This document shows positions 1 to 7,314 of a stretch of DNA of 7,609 nt, piece by piece (positions within the stretch are counted from its first letter, which is position 1; every line of letters starts with the position of its first letter). The DNA is from an uncultured Planctomycetota bacterium (lineage in GTDB: Bacteria > Planctomycetota > Planctomycetia > Pirellulales > UBA1268). The translations under genes and the position numbers were made by a program. Under the pieces are notes generated by a model, which was not told the origin of the DNA, searched no databases, and was given only the letters and a program-made list of their open reading frames with translations. The stretch spans positions 1 through 7,609 of the forward strand of contig CAJQGO010000310.1 of assembly GCA_905477565.1 (NCBI GenBank). Direction: 5' to 3'.

Positions 1-855
1 GCAGCATTTATCTTGCTTTGCTTTGGTGCAGGTATGAACGTCGGTCTACTTGCCTGGATGTTGTGGCACTATGGGTGGAAAAAACTCGGCATCTGGTTTG
101 GACTCATGCTGCTCATCGTCATAGGCATTTCCTACGGTGTCGAGGGCCCACTCTACCCTAAAGCAATTGAGGCATCAGATCACAGTCATGCCTTTGACCG
201 GTACTGCTCACCGTATCGCTCTGGCACAGTACCGAATGGAGGTTTCACAGGAGATATTCTTCGACGCATCAAACTTGAGACCCAAACACATGAATGGTTC
301 GGCATAAGTGCCATTGGCATACTTGCTGCCTGCGGAGGTCTCTTACGACTCTTTGACCCACAACAGAAACTGGATGACTGGCTCTATCGTCCACCGGCAA
401 CCGATACCATACAGAGCCGATTTGATATTGCACTCCCTGCTCCTGTAATTGGACTATGTGGTCTTGCTGGGATCATCGCAATCAGTATCGCAGGTTGTTT
501 TGCATACTACCCAGATCCAAAAGAGGCACTTGAAGAGCTTCGAGTAGCCTCCATCGAATCCTCCACGGCCGCGCTCTCAGAAAAACCTCAACTGTGCCTT
601 CACTGGATTCCAATATGCGAGGGTTGGAATAAGAGACTTATTGTTGGAATCTATCTTCGAGAATGGGCAGTACATGAAGATATTCTTGCACGGTCCAAAC
701 AGTATGAAAAAGAAATAGAGAACCTTGAGCACATGTTCCAACATCGTACCTTCCCATCAGCGATCAGACGCCAGGCGGTTGCTGTGGATAATGCTCGACA
801 CGCACTGGCAGACGCTCTTCGTCAAACAGGCATGATTGATCATCCATCTCAATGA
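1..855 (+). CDS. Multi-span membrane protein, C-terminal part (5' end outside window)
   Basis: The frame is open from the first base, and the first residues (AAFILLCFGAG...) already form a membrane helix, so the true start lies upstream; the TTG at 13 is not a credible start. Counting from base 1, 284 residues are visible. Hydrophobic segments lie at about 1-22, 29-47, 100-118 and 145-170. Between the second and third is a polar loop with a His/Asp/Cys-containing stretch DHSHAFDRYC (about 60-69). After the last helix comes a soluble tail, whose final 60 or so residues are charged and probably helical or coiled-coil (KQYEKEIENLEHMF). I do not recognise the family with certainty. A membrane helix carrying GAGMN followed by another helix loosely recalls the end of YraQ/ArsP-type permeases (PF03773), but this is a weak guess. 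It converges on the minus-strand GGQ gene with 70 bp between them and no clear terminator. Confidence 0.75.
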   Translation, partial: AAFILLCFGAGMNVGLLAWMLWHYGWKKLGIWFGLMLLIVIGISYGVEGPLYPKAIEASDHSHAFDRYCSPYRSGTVPNGGFTGDILRRIKLETQTHEWFGISAIGILAACGGLLRLFDPQQKLDDWLYRPPATDTIQSRFDIALPAPVIGLCGLAGIIAISIAGCFAYYPDPKEALEELRVASIESSTAALSEKPQLCLHWIPICEGWNKRLIVGIYLREWAVHEDILARSKQYEKEIENLEHMFQHRTFPSAIRRQAVAVDNARHALADALRQTGMIDHPSQ

Positions 856-925
856 TTTTCGAAGCCCCGGCGAAAGGTTTTATACACTGGGCTACTGCAC
901 ACAATCAGCAGACAGAATCCACAAA

Positions 926-1423
926 CTACTTTAAAGGTCGTAGCCCTCGCCCTACTCGATCTGCTTGAAAAGCCGCCCAGACAGCCGAATCCTTCCTGAA
1001 AAGATTTGCCAGCTGCGTCGGGCTAACATGCAAAAACTCACTCACAATCCGCATGTCACCATTTGAGGCGGCGAGATGGTCAAGCGCCTCTGCAACAAGC
1101 ATCGCGTACTCCTGATGGTCACTTGATATCGTCAGACGCCCTTGCCTGACTCGTCCCTGCCAGCGTGGCGATCCGACCTTATCCCGGACCATACGCCACT
1201 CAATCGCAAGTTTCAGCCGAAGCCGTAATAAGGCAACTCGCCTGTTCTCAGCCTGGCTACGCCGTTCAGATGCCTCAGCTGTAATACCAGTTGGCACATG
1301 GAGCAGCACAACGGCTGTTTCAACCTTGTTACGGTGCTGACCTCCCGGCCCGCCCCGCCGCGTTCGTGTTTCACGGCAGACCCGCAGGAGTGTCTCGTCA
1401 TCACGATCAACTGGGTGATCCAC
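926..1423 (-). CDS. Peptide chain release factor-like GGQ protein (ArfB/PrfH-like)
   Basis: 165 residues. The N-terminal half is an RF-1-type peptidyl-tRNA hydrolase domain: RRGGPGGQHRNKVETAV puts the catalytic GGQ at residues 27-29, followed by the usual NKV and by SQAENRRVALLRLR (about 56-69). The codon-recognition domains of RF1/RF2 are absent, so it resembles rescue factors such as ArfB, which release stalled peptides on the ribosome. Unlike ArfB it has no simple basic tail. Residues about 100-165 form a separate region with a helix-turn-helix-like stretch (VSEFLHVSPTQLANLFRKD, about 127-145) ending in RGLRPLK. The start is GTG at 1423. The frame stays open upstream into the xylA end but I see no ATG, GTG or TTG there, and no clear Shine-Dalgarno precedes this GTG. 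It lies 23 nt after the xylA stop on the same strand, so co-transcription is likely. Peptidyl-tRNA hydrolysis is inferred from the motif; the natural trigger is unknown. Confidence 0.85.
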   Translation of the reverse strand: MDHPVDRDDETLLRVCRETRTRRGGPGGQHRNKVETAVVLLHVPTGITAEASERRSQAENRRVALLRLRLKLAIEWRMVRDKVGSPRWQGRVRQGRLTISSDHQEYAMLVAEALDHLAASNGDMRIVSEFLHVSPTQLANLFRKDSAVWAAFQADRVGRGLRPLK

Positions 1424-1446
1424 AACAATATCCGCAACAAAAGGCT

Positions 1447-2763
1447 CTAGTGCTTGTCGAGATAACGATTCACAATATTTTCAAGAAGCTCCTGACGACC
1501 ACTCGTATTTGCAGCGGCTTCACCCTTTTCGAGCATAAGATTTTCAAGTTCAACAAAACTGGATTTGCCTGCTTCGACTTTCTTTCCTAGATCTCCGTCC
1601 CAGCTCTTATATCGTTCGGCCACAACTGACGAAAGCGCTCCCTCTTCACGAATAGCCGCCGCCACTCGCAGGCCACGGGCAAAGGCATCCATGCTCCCGA
1701 TATGAGCATAGAACAGATCGACAGGCTCGAAGCTTTCACGACGCACCTTTGCGTCAAAGTTCACGCCACCAGGGCTGAGACCATATTTCAACAAAGCCAG
1801 CATAATCTGCGTCGTTAGATAATAGTTTGTAGCAAATTGGTCAGTGTCCCAACCAAGTAGCAGATCACCAGTGTTTGCGTCAATCGAACCAAGAAATCCT
1901 TGGCTGCCGGCTGCCTCCAACTCATGCAACATTTCATGACCGGCAAGCGTTGCATGGTTTGTTTCCAGATTGAGCTTAAATGAGTCTGTAAGATCATATG
2001 CTCGTAGAAAGTTCACACATGCCGCAACATCTGAATCATACTGATGCTTTGTAGGCTCTTTTGGCTTTGGTTCAATGAGAAACTGTCCTGTGAAGCCAAT
2101 CGATTTGGCGTGGTCCACTGCCATGTGAAAGAACTGAGCCAGATGATCAAGTTCACGCTTCATATCAGTGTTGTAAAGACACTGGTAGCCTTCACGACCG
2201 CCCCAGAATACATAATTTTCACCACCGAGTTCTTTCGTCACTTCGATAGCCTTTTTCACTTGAGCTGCTGCATAGGCATAGACTTCGACATTACATGATG
2301 TTGCGGCACCGTGCATGTACCGCGGATTACTAAAGAGATTTGCAGTACCCCACAACAACCCGACGCCTGACCGTTCCTGCTCTTCCTTAAGAACTTTTGC
2401 TACAGCGTCGAGATTCGAATGGCTCTCAGCCAATGTTTGACCTTCCGGCGCAACATCACGATCATGGAACGCGTAGAACGGTGCATCGAGCTTCTCAAAT
2501 AATTCAAATGCCGCCCTGGCTCGGTTGCATGCGTTGTCAACACTCTCCGTGCCATCGTCCCAAGGACGTTGAAGCGTTGCCGCCCCAAATGGATCGCTCC
2601 CTGTTCCCCGAAACGTGTGCCAGTAGACCACCGTGAACCGGAAATGGTCTTTCATAGTCTTCCCAGCCACAACTTCGTCCGGGTTGTACCAGCGGAAAGC
2701 GAGGGGATTCTTGGATTCAGGCCCCTCATATTGAATTTTTGGGATATCAGGAAAGGCGGCCAT
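1447..2763 (-). CDS. xylA: Xylose isomerase
   Basis: Converts D-xylose to D-xylulose in the cytoplasm (and D-glucose to D-fructose more weakly), using two divalent metal ions. The protein is 438 residues, against 440 for E. coli XylA, and matches it end to end from [19 protein letters not shown] to [15 protein letters not shown]. Key residues are intact: His100 and Asp103 in FHDRD, Glu231 and Lys233 in IEPKP, Glu267 and His270 in LETNH, Asp295 in SIDAN, Asp306 and Asp308 in GWDTDQ, and Asp337 in NFDAKV. It belongs to the long (class II) type. The frame is open 35 codons further upstream, but the ATG at 2763 is chosen because it matches the family N-terminus and has a GAGGAG ribosome binding site 10 nt upstream. 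No xylulokinase, XylR-type regulator or xylose transporter is next to it. It is followed by the GGQ gene and diverges from the propeller gene. Confidence 0.97.
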   Translation of the reverse strand: MAAFPDIPKIQYEGPESKNPLAFRWYNPDEVVAGKTMKDHFRFTVVYWHTFRGTGSDPFGAATLQRPWDDGTESVDNACNRARAAFELFEKLDAPFYAFHDRDVAPEGQTLAESHSNLDAVAKVLKEEQERSGVGLLWGTANLFSNPRYMHGAATSCNVEVYAYAAAQVKKAIEVTKELGGENYVFWGGREGYQCLYNTDMKRELDHLAQFFHMAVDHAKSIGFTGQFLIEPKPKEPTKHQYDSDVAACVNFLRAYDLTDSFKLNLETNHATLAGHEMLHELEAAGSQGFLGSIDANTGDLLLGWDTDQFATNYYLTTQIMLALLKYGLSPGGVNFDAKVRRESFEPVDLFYAHIGSMDAFARGLRVAAAIREEGALSSVVAERYKSWDGDLGKKVEAGKSSFVELENLMLEKGEAAANTSGRQELLENIVNRYLDKH

Positions 2764-2834
2764 GTGTTTTGCACTCCTCACAGCGTGAAGGAAAAAGAGT
2801 ATTGTATTAGGGTGAGGAAAACGTCCTCTCCATA
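2764..2834. promoter_or_regulatory. Divergent intergenic region between xylA and the propeller gene
   Basis: About 70 bp must hold the promoters of both divergent genes unless one is leaderless. A minus-strand TACAAT (2801-2806) resembles a -10 box for xylA, but no good -35 stands at the right distance. A small perfect inverted repeat, GAGGA-AAACG-TCCTC (2814-2828), sits just before the propeller start and could be an operator or a weak hairpin. No firm operator for a sugar regulator was recognised. Confidence 0.4.
2774..2779 (-). promoter_or_regulatory. Ribosome binding site of xylA
   Basis: GAGGAG on the minus strand, 10 nt before the ATG at 2763. It decides that start over the longer open frame reaching 2868. 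Confidence 0.75.
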
Positions 2835-4172
2835 ATGCCATCAGTATCAAGAAATACAAACATGACACAAGCCACCTCTACAAACCTGCCAATGTTTCGA
2901 AACCGTTTTCAAGCTTTTCTGGTTGTGGTACTTCTTCTTAACGCCTTATTTTTCACTCCAAAAGAAGTGGACGCGAACGAACACCAATGGGGCCACTGGC
3001 GAGGTCCGACCGGCAATGGTGAGAGCCCTACTGCAACACCGCCGAAAGAATTTGGTCCAGAAAAGAACTGTCGCTGGAAGCAGGCGATACCCGGCCGCGG
3101 GTCCTCTTCACCGGTTATCTGGAACGACAAGGTCTTTGTATCCACCGCTATTCCTGTTTCTGATGGACGCGGCACACTCGATTTCCGACTACTCTGTTTT
3201 GACAGAGAGACAGGAAAAAAACAGTGGGACCATTCGTGTATCAAAGCCATCCCACACGAAGGAACCCATAGCACCAATGGGTATGCGTCAGCTTCCCCAT
3301 GTACGAATGGTGAATTCGTCTACGCACACTTCGGTTCTCAGGGACTCTATTGCCTAACCATGACCGGAAAGCCAGTCTGGAACAAAGATTTCGGTGAAAT
3401 GCACACCCGCAATGAGTTTGGTGAAGGTAGTTCGCCGACTCTCGTCGATGACAAGATTGTGATCCCGTGGGACCACGAGGGCCCATCCCACCTCTTTTGC
3501 CTCAATGCCGTAACCGGCGAGACACTCTGGGATATTCCACGCGATGAACCAACCAATTGGGCAACTCCACTTATTGTCACACTTGACGATGGCTCAAAAC
3601 AGATTGCCATGAATGGTCAAAATGCAGCTCGCGGATACGACCTTGCCTCTGGCAAAGAACTTTGGAAGTGCGGAGGTCAGACCATGCGACCGGTTGCATC
3701 TGCAGTCTCTGAGGACGGTCTTGTACTCATCGGATCTGGGTTTCGAGGTTCCTTCCTGGGATGCTTCGACCTGATGGGAAGTGGTGATATCCAGGGCTCG
3801 CCCCACGTGCATTGGACCGTATCACGGAACACACCCGATATTGCATCACCCCTCCTTCATGATGGAAAAATATGGTTTTACAAAGCAAAAACCGGGTTAC
3901 TTACATGCATCAATATCAAAGACGGAACACCACTGTATGAACAGAAGCGTATTGAAGGTGTAAGCCACACCTACGCATCACCAATCGCAGCAAACGGCCA
4001 CATCTATATGACTGACCGGAATGGGACGATCACTGTCATTCGTGACGGCAATGATCCTGTCGTTGTTGCGGTGAATGACATGGAAGAGGGAGTTGATGCG
4101 ACACCCGCCCCAGTCGGTGATGACCTATTCATACGTGGAGAAGCTACGCTCTTCTGTATCAGTCATAACTAG
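2835..4172 (+). CDS. Exported PQQ-like beta-propeller repeat protein
   Basis: 445 residues from the ATG at 2835. The N-terminus holds a signal peptide: a basic stretch RNR (about 22-24), a hydrophobic core [14 protein letters not shown] (27-40) and a likely cleavage after VDA (about 45-47). The mature protein begins with [11 protein letters not shown]. Repeated blade motifs end in Trp: ETGKKQW (Trp131), MTGKPVW (182), VTGETLW (232) and ASGKELW (277), with a degenerate copy KDGTPLY (about 362-368). This is the PQQ_2/quinoprotein-like propeller fold (PF13360). Members in planctomycetes are numerous, mostly of unknown function, and usually neither bind PQQ nor act as dehydrogenases. No extra catalytic domain is visible. 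The start is uncertain: ATGs at 2862 and 2892 are alternatives, and the last gives a more typical signal peptide; none has a clear ribosome binding site. Role unknown; export to the periplasm is inferred. Confidence 0.9.
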   Translation: MPSVSRNTNMTQATSTNLPMFRNRFQAFLVVVLLLNALFFTPKEVDANEHQWGHWRGPTGNGESPTATPPKEFGPEKNCRWKQAIPGRGSSSPVIWNDKVFVSTAIPVSDGRGTLDFRLLCFDRETGKKQWDHSCIKAIPHEGTHSTNGYASASPCTNGEFVYAHFGSQGLYCLTMTGKPVWNKDFGEMHTRNEFGEGSSPTLVDDKIVIPWDHEGPSHLFCLNAVTGETLWDIPRDEPTNWATPLIVTLDDGSKQIAMNGQNAARGYDLASGKELWKCGGQTMRPVASAVSEDGLVLIGSGFRGSFLGCFDLMGSGDIQGSPHVHWTVSRNTPDIASPLLHDGKIWFYKAKTGLLTCINIKDGTPLYEQKRIEGVSHTYASPIAANGHIYMTDRNGTITVIRDGNDPVVVAVNDMEEGVDATPAPVGDDLFIRGEATLFCISHN

Positions 4173-6871
4173 ACCGTCTTGGTGGGCTGCCGTTGTGTTG
4201 CTTCTTTGGCAAGTGCTTCAACCTGTGTGCGGAGTGCTTTATAATCTGTCTTCCCGGTACCCAAGAGTGGAATAGCCTCAATCCTCTGAACTGCATCGAG
4301 CCGCATAACCCCCCGCAGGCCGGCCTCAAGGAGCACGTCAGATGCTTCTCGCATTGAAATATCTGCGGTTGTAAACAACACCACCATTCGGCCACCTGGA
4401 GTCTCAATACCTTCTACAGCTACTCGTGGCCCATTGTGATCAGCAGGAAACTTCTTTTGAAAAGGTTTCTCCAGTGCCGGGAGTGATATCATTTCACCGC
4501 CCGCTTTCAGAAATCGTTTCAACCGACCTCGGAAGTGTAAATAGCCGTCATCATCAGCGGAAACAAGGTCCCCAGTGCGGTACCACTGTTGGTCTTCAAT
4601 TTCTACGAACGGACTTGGGCCCTCGTAGGAATGATATCCATCAAATATTGAGTCACCCCGAACCAGAAGCATCCCCGTCTCCCCATTCTGAAGCTGCTCC
4701 ATGGTTTCATGATGGACTATTCTCGCTTCAACATGCTCCACGGGCTTACCGATACTGCCATGTTTGTTTTTTTCAATCCTGTTCGCTGCAACAACAGGCG
4801 AGCATTCAGTGATTCCATACCCTTCAAGAATAATTGCTTCAGGAGCTTTTTGAGCACAGAGTTCGTGCGTTGCCTCGGGACAGGCTTCGGCACCTGTAAT
4901 GATTTTGCGTAGACTTTGCATCTCATCCCCAGAGCAATTGGCAAGAATGTATCCAAGAAAAGTCGGTGTCGTGAACAGCATCGAAGGCTTATAGGCCCCG
5001 ATAAGCCGCACAAGTCCTGGTGCATCGGTCGGGTCGGCATACCGAACGCTTCGAATGCCCGACAACTGAGGGAGTAAGACGTTTCCCGTCAACCCAAATG
5101 AATGAAACGGCGGAAGGAAACCGAGCAGGCTATCGCTCTGGTCAGGCTGAAGAACGGCGAGGCTATCATGGATGTTGGTCAACAGGTTTCGGTGCGTAAG
5201 TGGAACAGTCTTCGGTGATGATTCCGACCCCGAGGTAAAAAGGAAAACAGCAGGATCGCCTTCATTCTGTTGAGGGAGTGTTCTAAGGAAGGATGCCGGC
5301 TGCAGATAGGTACGAACCATAAGGCTTAAGGCATCGGTCTTCCTTATCGATTTTTTCACATCCTCCAGAAAAATATAGTCCGCGCCTTCAATTGTAATTC
5401 CGAGTCGGTCAACCAACCGACTGGAGGTCACAACCTGCCTAACTCCTGTCACCTCAATACCGTGGGCCAGCCCTGACGGACCCGTGGTCCAATTCATCAT
5501 GACTGGTGTCTTTCCAGCAAGGTGTATTGCATAGAAAACAATGTCCGCTGCAACACTTGCCGGAAGCATCACTCCAACGTGTCGTTCAGGAATTTTTCTG
5601 AAGCGCTGCGCCATCAAAGTCGCCGCGACGAGCAATCTCCGTCGTGACAGGACACCAGACATCGCATCTCCGGTCGCCGCCGCTTCCGGCGTCTCAATCA
5701 TTCGATGAACAAACGCAGCAGCAACGGTTTCATCGAGTAACCAAGGCGATTTACCAGAACGGTTTTGCCCAACTACAGGCAAAACCGATGAAGTCCAGTT
5801 TTTGGGCACGGCCAAAACTTTATTGGAGCCAGCACCAGCGTTGAGCTTTCCATCTGCAAGACCCCAAAGGGCGCCTAACGTTTCCACCACGTCATCACTT
5901 TGGAAACCAAATTGTTGCTCTATACGAAGCGCAAGTTCCATTCGATCAAGGCTGTCTAAGCCAAGGTCTTCAAGTCGTGTGCTGGCTAGCTGCTCTTCGT
6001 TGACAAGGTCCCGCTTTAAAAAAGATGAAACGAGTTCATTGACCTGAACGATTGTTTTTTTATCTATTGCGGCGGTATCAATATCAGCAACAGCGGCTGA
6101 CTGATACGTTCCCTCGACCGGTCCAAAAAGATAATTATACCGAACGAAAATCGGTGATTCTGCCGCATCGGTATTAAACCAGTCTTCTAGCTTTCTGTTA
6201 AACTCCTCACGCGAACCAATCAGTAATTGTTCTCTTGGCACGACCTCGACATGCAGATGAACATTGCGTCTTGGAAGAAAAAAGAACAAACTTGCTAATA
6301 ACCAGCCCAGTGCCTCAAGTACGTTATATGTCAGATCTGGTGGCTGCCCTGTTCGCGCGCACCCCCAAAGGCTTCCCCACAACCCACGGGTACGCACGAG
6401 TACAATTGTGACTGCCGGACATCGACTGACAACTTCATGCACCAACCTGTTCGATCCAATCTTCTCAAGATTTGTTCTTTGGAGCCGGCCAGAAGGGTAA
6501 ATAATAAAACTGTTCCCCTGATCGATGCTCTCAACGACCGTATCGATCAACTGCTGCGCCTGGACCACAGCAGATTGACTCTGCGCTGATAGATCCGGCA
6601 CTTCGAAAGCTCGAACAAGTTTCATCAGTGGCAGAAGAAACGGAACGCGATATGTCCCAGAGTAGACAAGTGGCCGAAGCGGAACTTTGACCGCTCGATA
6701 CAAATGTGACAATACAGTCGGAGGGTCTATGTAACAGGGATGGTTTGGGAGGACGAGAACAGGGCCATCCAAGCTGCGAAGTTGATCAAGACCATCAGCA
6801 CAAACTCGGTAGCGAAGTCGCAAAATCATGCGAACCACAAACCAGAATGTTTTCTCCAACACCACTCGCAT
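4169..6871 (-). CDS. Acyltransferase-ACP-acyl-ACP synthetase fusion (Aas-like)
   Basis: 900 residues in three parts. (1) About 1-215: a PlsC/LPLAT acyltransferase with the catalytic NHPCYID (43-49, NHx4D) and IYPSGR (about 124-129), where the family usually has FPEGxR; a hydrophobic stretch at about 187-200 may touch the membrane. (2) About 272-341: an acyl carrier protein domain, DLGLDSLDRMEL, with Ser307 as the phosphopantetheine site. (3) About 380-900: an AMP-forming ligase with FTSGSESSPKT (545-555), YGITECSPVV (685-694), YRTGDLV (764-770), GRLKRFLKAGGEMISL (782-797) and the final GTGK lysine (874). Motifs of part 3 match E. coli Aas closely. Aas (719 residues) joins parts 1 and 3 only and re-acylates lysophosphatidylethanolamine, so lysophospholipid re-acylation or fatty-acid recycling at the inner membrane is the best inference. 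The ATG at 6871 is chosen over the TTG at 6928 because of an AGGAG 6 nt upstream. Its stop overlaps that of the propeller gene. Confidence 0.92.
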   Translation of the reverse strand: MRVVLEKTFWFVVRMILRLRYRVCADGLDQLRSLDGPVLVLPNHPCYIDPPTVLSHLYRAVKVPLRPLVYSGTYRVPFLLPLMKLVRAFEVPDLSAQSQSAVVQAQQLIDTVVESIDQGNSFIIYPSGRLQRTNLEKIGSNRLVHEVVSRCPAVTIVLVRTRGLWGSLWGCARTGQPPDLTYNVLEALGWLLASLFFFLPRRNVHLHVEVVPREQLLIGSREEFNRKLEDWFNTDAAESPIFVRYNYLFGPVEGTYQSAAVADIDTAAIDKKTIVQVNELVSSFLKRDLVNEEQLASTRLEDLGLDSLDRMELALRIEQQFGFQSDDVVETLGALWGLADGKLNAGAGSNKVLAVPKNWTSSVLPVVGQNRSGKSPWLLDETVAAAFVHRMIETPEAAATGDAMSGVLSRRRLLVAATLMAQRFRKIPERHVGVMLPASVAADIVFYAIHLAGKTPVMMNWTTGPSGLAHGIEVTGVRQVVTSSRLVDRLGITIEGADYIFLEDVKKSIRKTDALSLMVRTYLQPASFLRTLPQQNEGDPAVFLFTSGSESSPKTVPLTHRNLLTNIHDSLAVLQPDQSDSLLGFLPPFHSFGLTGNVLLPQLSGIRSVRYADPTDAPGLVRLIGAYKPSMLFTTPTFLGYILANCSGDEMQSLRKIITGAEACPEATHELCAQKAPEAIILEGYGITECSPVVAANRIEKNKHGSIGKPVEHVEARIVHHETMEQLQNGETGMLLVRGDSIFDGYHSYEGPSPFVEIEDQQWYRTGDLVSADDDGYLHFRGRLKRFLKAGGEMISLPALEKPFQKKFPADHNGPRVAVEGIETPGGRMVVLFTTADISMREASDVLLEAGLRGVMRLDAVQRIEAIPLLGTGKTDYKALRTQVEALAKEATQRQPTKTV

Positions 6872-6877
6872 ACCCTT

Positions 6878-6882
6878 CTCCT
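6878..6882 (-). promoter_or_regulatory. Ribosome binding site of the Aas-like fusion
   Basis: AGGAG on the minus strand, 6 nt before the ATG at 6871. It is the strongest Shine-Dalgarno in the window and moves the start 19 codons inside the longest open frame. Confidence 0.8.
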
Positions 6883-7015
6883 GAGCGTTCACAAAACCAT
6901 ACAGCGATTCGATATTCCACAGTACCAAACACTAACTTTAAAACAAAAGAGACGAACATTGAAACTAGTTATGGAAACCCAAGCTTCCAAAGAGATAAAC
7001 CTACCCAAAATCATG

Positions 7016-7034
7016 ATGTTCTCATCAAGAACAT
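7016..7034. repeat. Perfect 7-bp inverted repeat, 5-nt spacer
   Basis: ATGTTCT-CATCA-AGAACAT. The two arms are exact reverse complements, giving either a two-fold operator or a short hairpin. The GTTCT/AGAAC core superficially recalls LexA-type operators, but the spacing fits no consensus I can name. It is about 145 bp upstream of the lipid-fusion start and 280 bp upstream of the ACP-like gene. No T-run follows on the plus strand, so it is not a terminator. Confidence 0.55.
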
Positions 7035-7134
7035 TTGGCCACGAAGTATCAACGGCACGTCGTGTCTCTCGAGTAGTTCAACGTCAAGGAGTCGTGTTTT
7101 GAACGATTTTCTGCCTGTCATCCTGTTCTTGATG
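7023..7134. repeat. 11-bp inverted repeat closing a 90-nt loop
   Basis: CATCAAGAACA at 7023-7033 is the exact reverse complement of TGTTCTTGATG at 7124-7134. The left arm shares bases with the smaller inverted repeat at 7016-7034, so in RNA the two pairings exclude each other. Inside the loop GTTCAA (7076-7081) can pair with TTGAAC (7099-7104), and CACGTCGTG is nearly self-complementary. This could be a structured leader or small RNA on either strand, or simply two copies of a protein-binding site in opposite orientation. Confidence 0.35.
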
Positions 7135-7225
7135 CGTTCAGACACTATTCTTTCAATTAGTCGGATTATGCCGCTTTGTCCGATTGCTACTGGTCAAAAT
7201 TAAACGGACTAGCTCATCACCTGAA

Positions 7226-7253
7226 TTGATTAGGCCAATTGTTTGTTTATAGT
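7226..7253 (+). promoter_or_regulatory. Candidate sigma-70-type promoter for the ACP-like gene
   Basis: TTGATT (7226-7231) and TATAGT (7248-7253) are separated by 16 nt; they match the -35 and -10 consensus at 4 and 5 of 6 positions. Transcription would start near 7260, leaving a leader of about 55 nt before the ATG at 7315. Confidence 0.4.
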
Positions 7254-7314
7254 AGAAAGGTTCGATGCCGCACAGTTGCGATTCGCACGATGACTCCCGG
7301 CAGAAAGTTCTTAC

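Larger units (their letters stand above)
6883..7314. other. Divergent intergenic region, no gene supported
   Basis: More than 400 bp between the lipid fusion (leftward) and the ACP-like gene (rightward). Only short unconvincing frames occur here (for example 43 codons at 6971-7102 plus and 41 codons at 6889-7014 minus). It contains the inverted repeats at 7016-7134 and the candidate promoter at 7226-7253. No tRNA or known riboswitch was recognised. The length is large beside the other gaps here (23 to 71 bp), so it probably holds regulatory DNA or a long leader. Confidence 0.6.

Noticed and set aside
856..925. Possible terminator between the membrane protein and the GGQ gene: TTTCG (857-861) pairs with CGAAA (871-875), then TTTT.
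   Set aside because: Only five pairs with a 9-nt loop, mostly A-T, and a short T-run; too weak to call.
2923..3357. Plus-strand 144-codon frame inside the propeller gene.
   Set aside because: Out-of-frame shadow of a clearly real gene with intact repeat motifs.
6889..7014. 41-codon minus-strand frame just upstream of the lipid fusion, a possible leader peptide.
   Set aside because: No ribosome binding site, no recognisable composition, and a length expected by chance; it also runs over the inverted repeat.
7016..7034. LexA (SOS) operator.
   Set aside because: The GTTCT/AGAAC arms are suggestive, but arm spacing does not match the LexA boxes I know and neither neighbour is a DNA-repair gene.
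6971..7102. 43-codon plus-strand frame with a basic C-terminal half.
   Set aside because: No ribosome binding site and no recognised similarity; no evidence that it is translated.
6706..7203. Plus-strand open frame of 165 codons.
   Set aside because: Most of it is antisense to the start of the acyltransferase domain and its composition (Ser/Thr/Asn/Pro-rich) is not protein-like.
7258..7300. GGTTCGATGCC resembles the T-arm of a tRNA.
   Set aside because: The flanking bases do not form the T stem and no acceptor, D or anticodon arms can be drawn on either strand.
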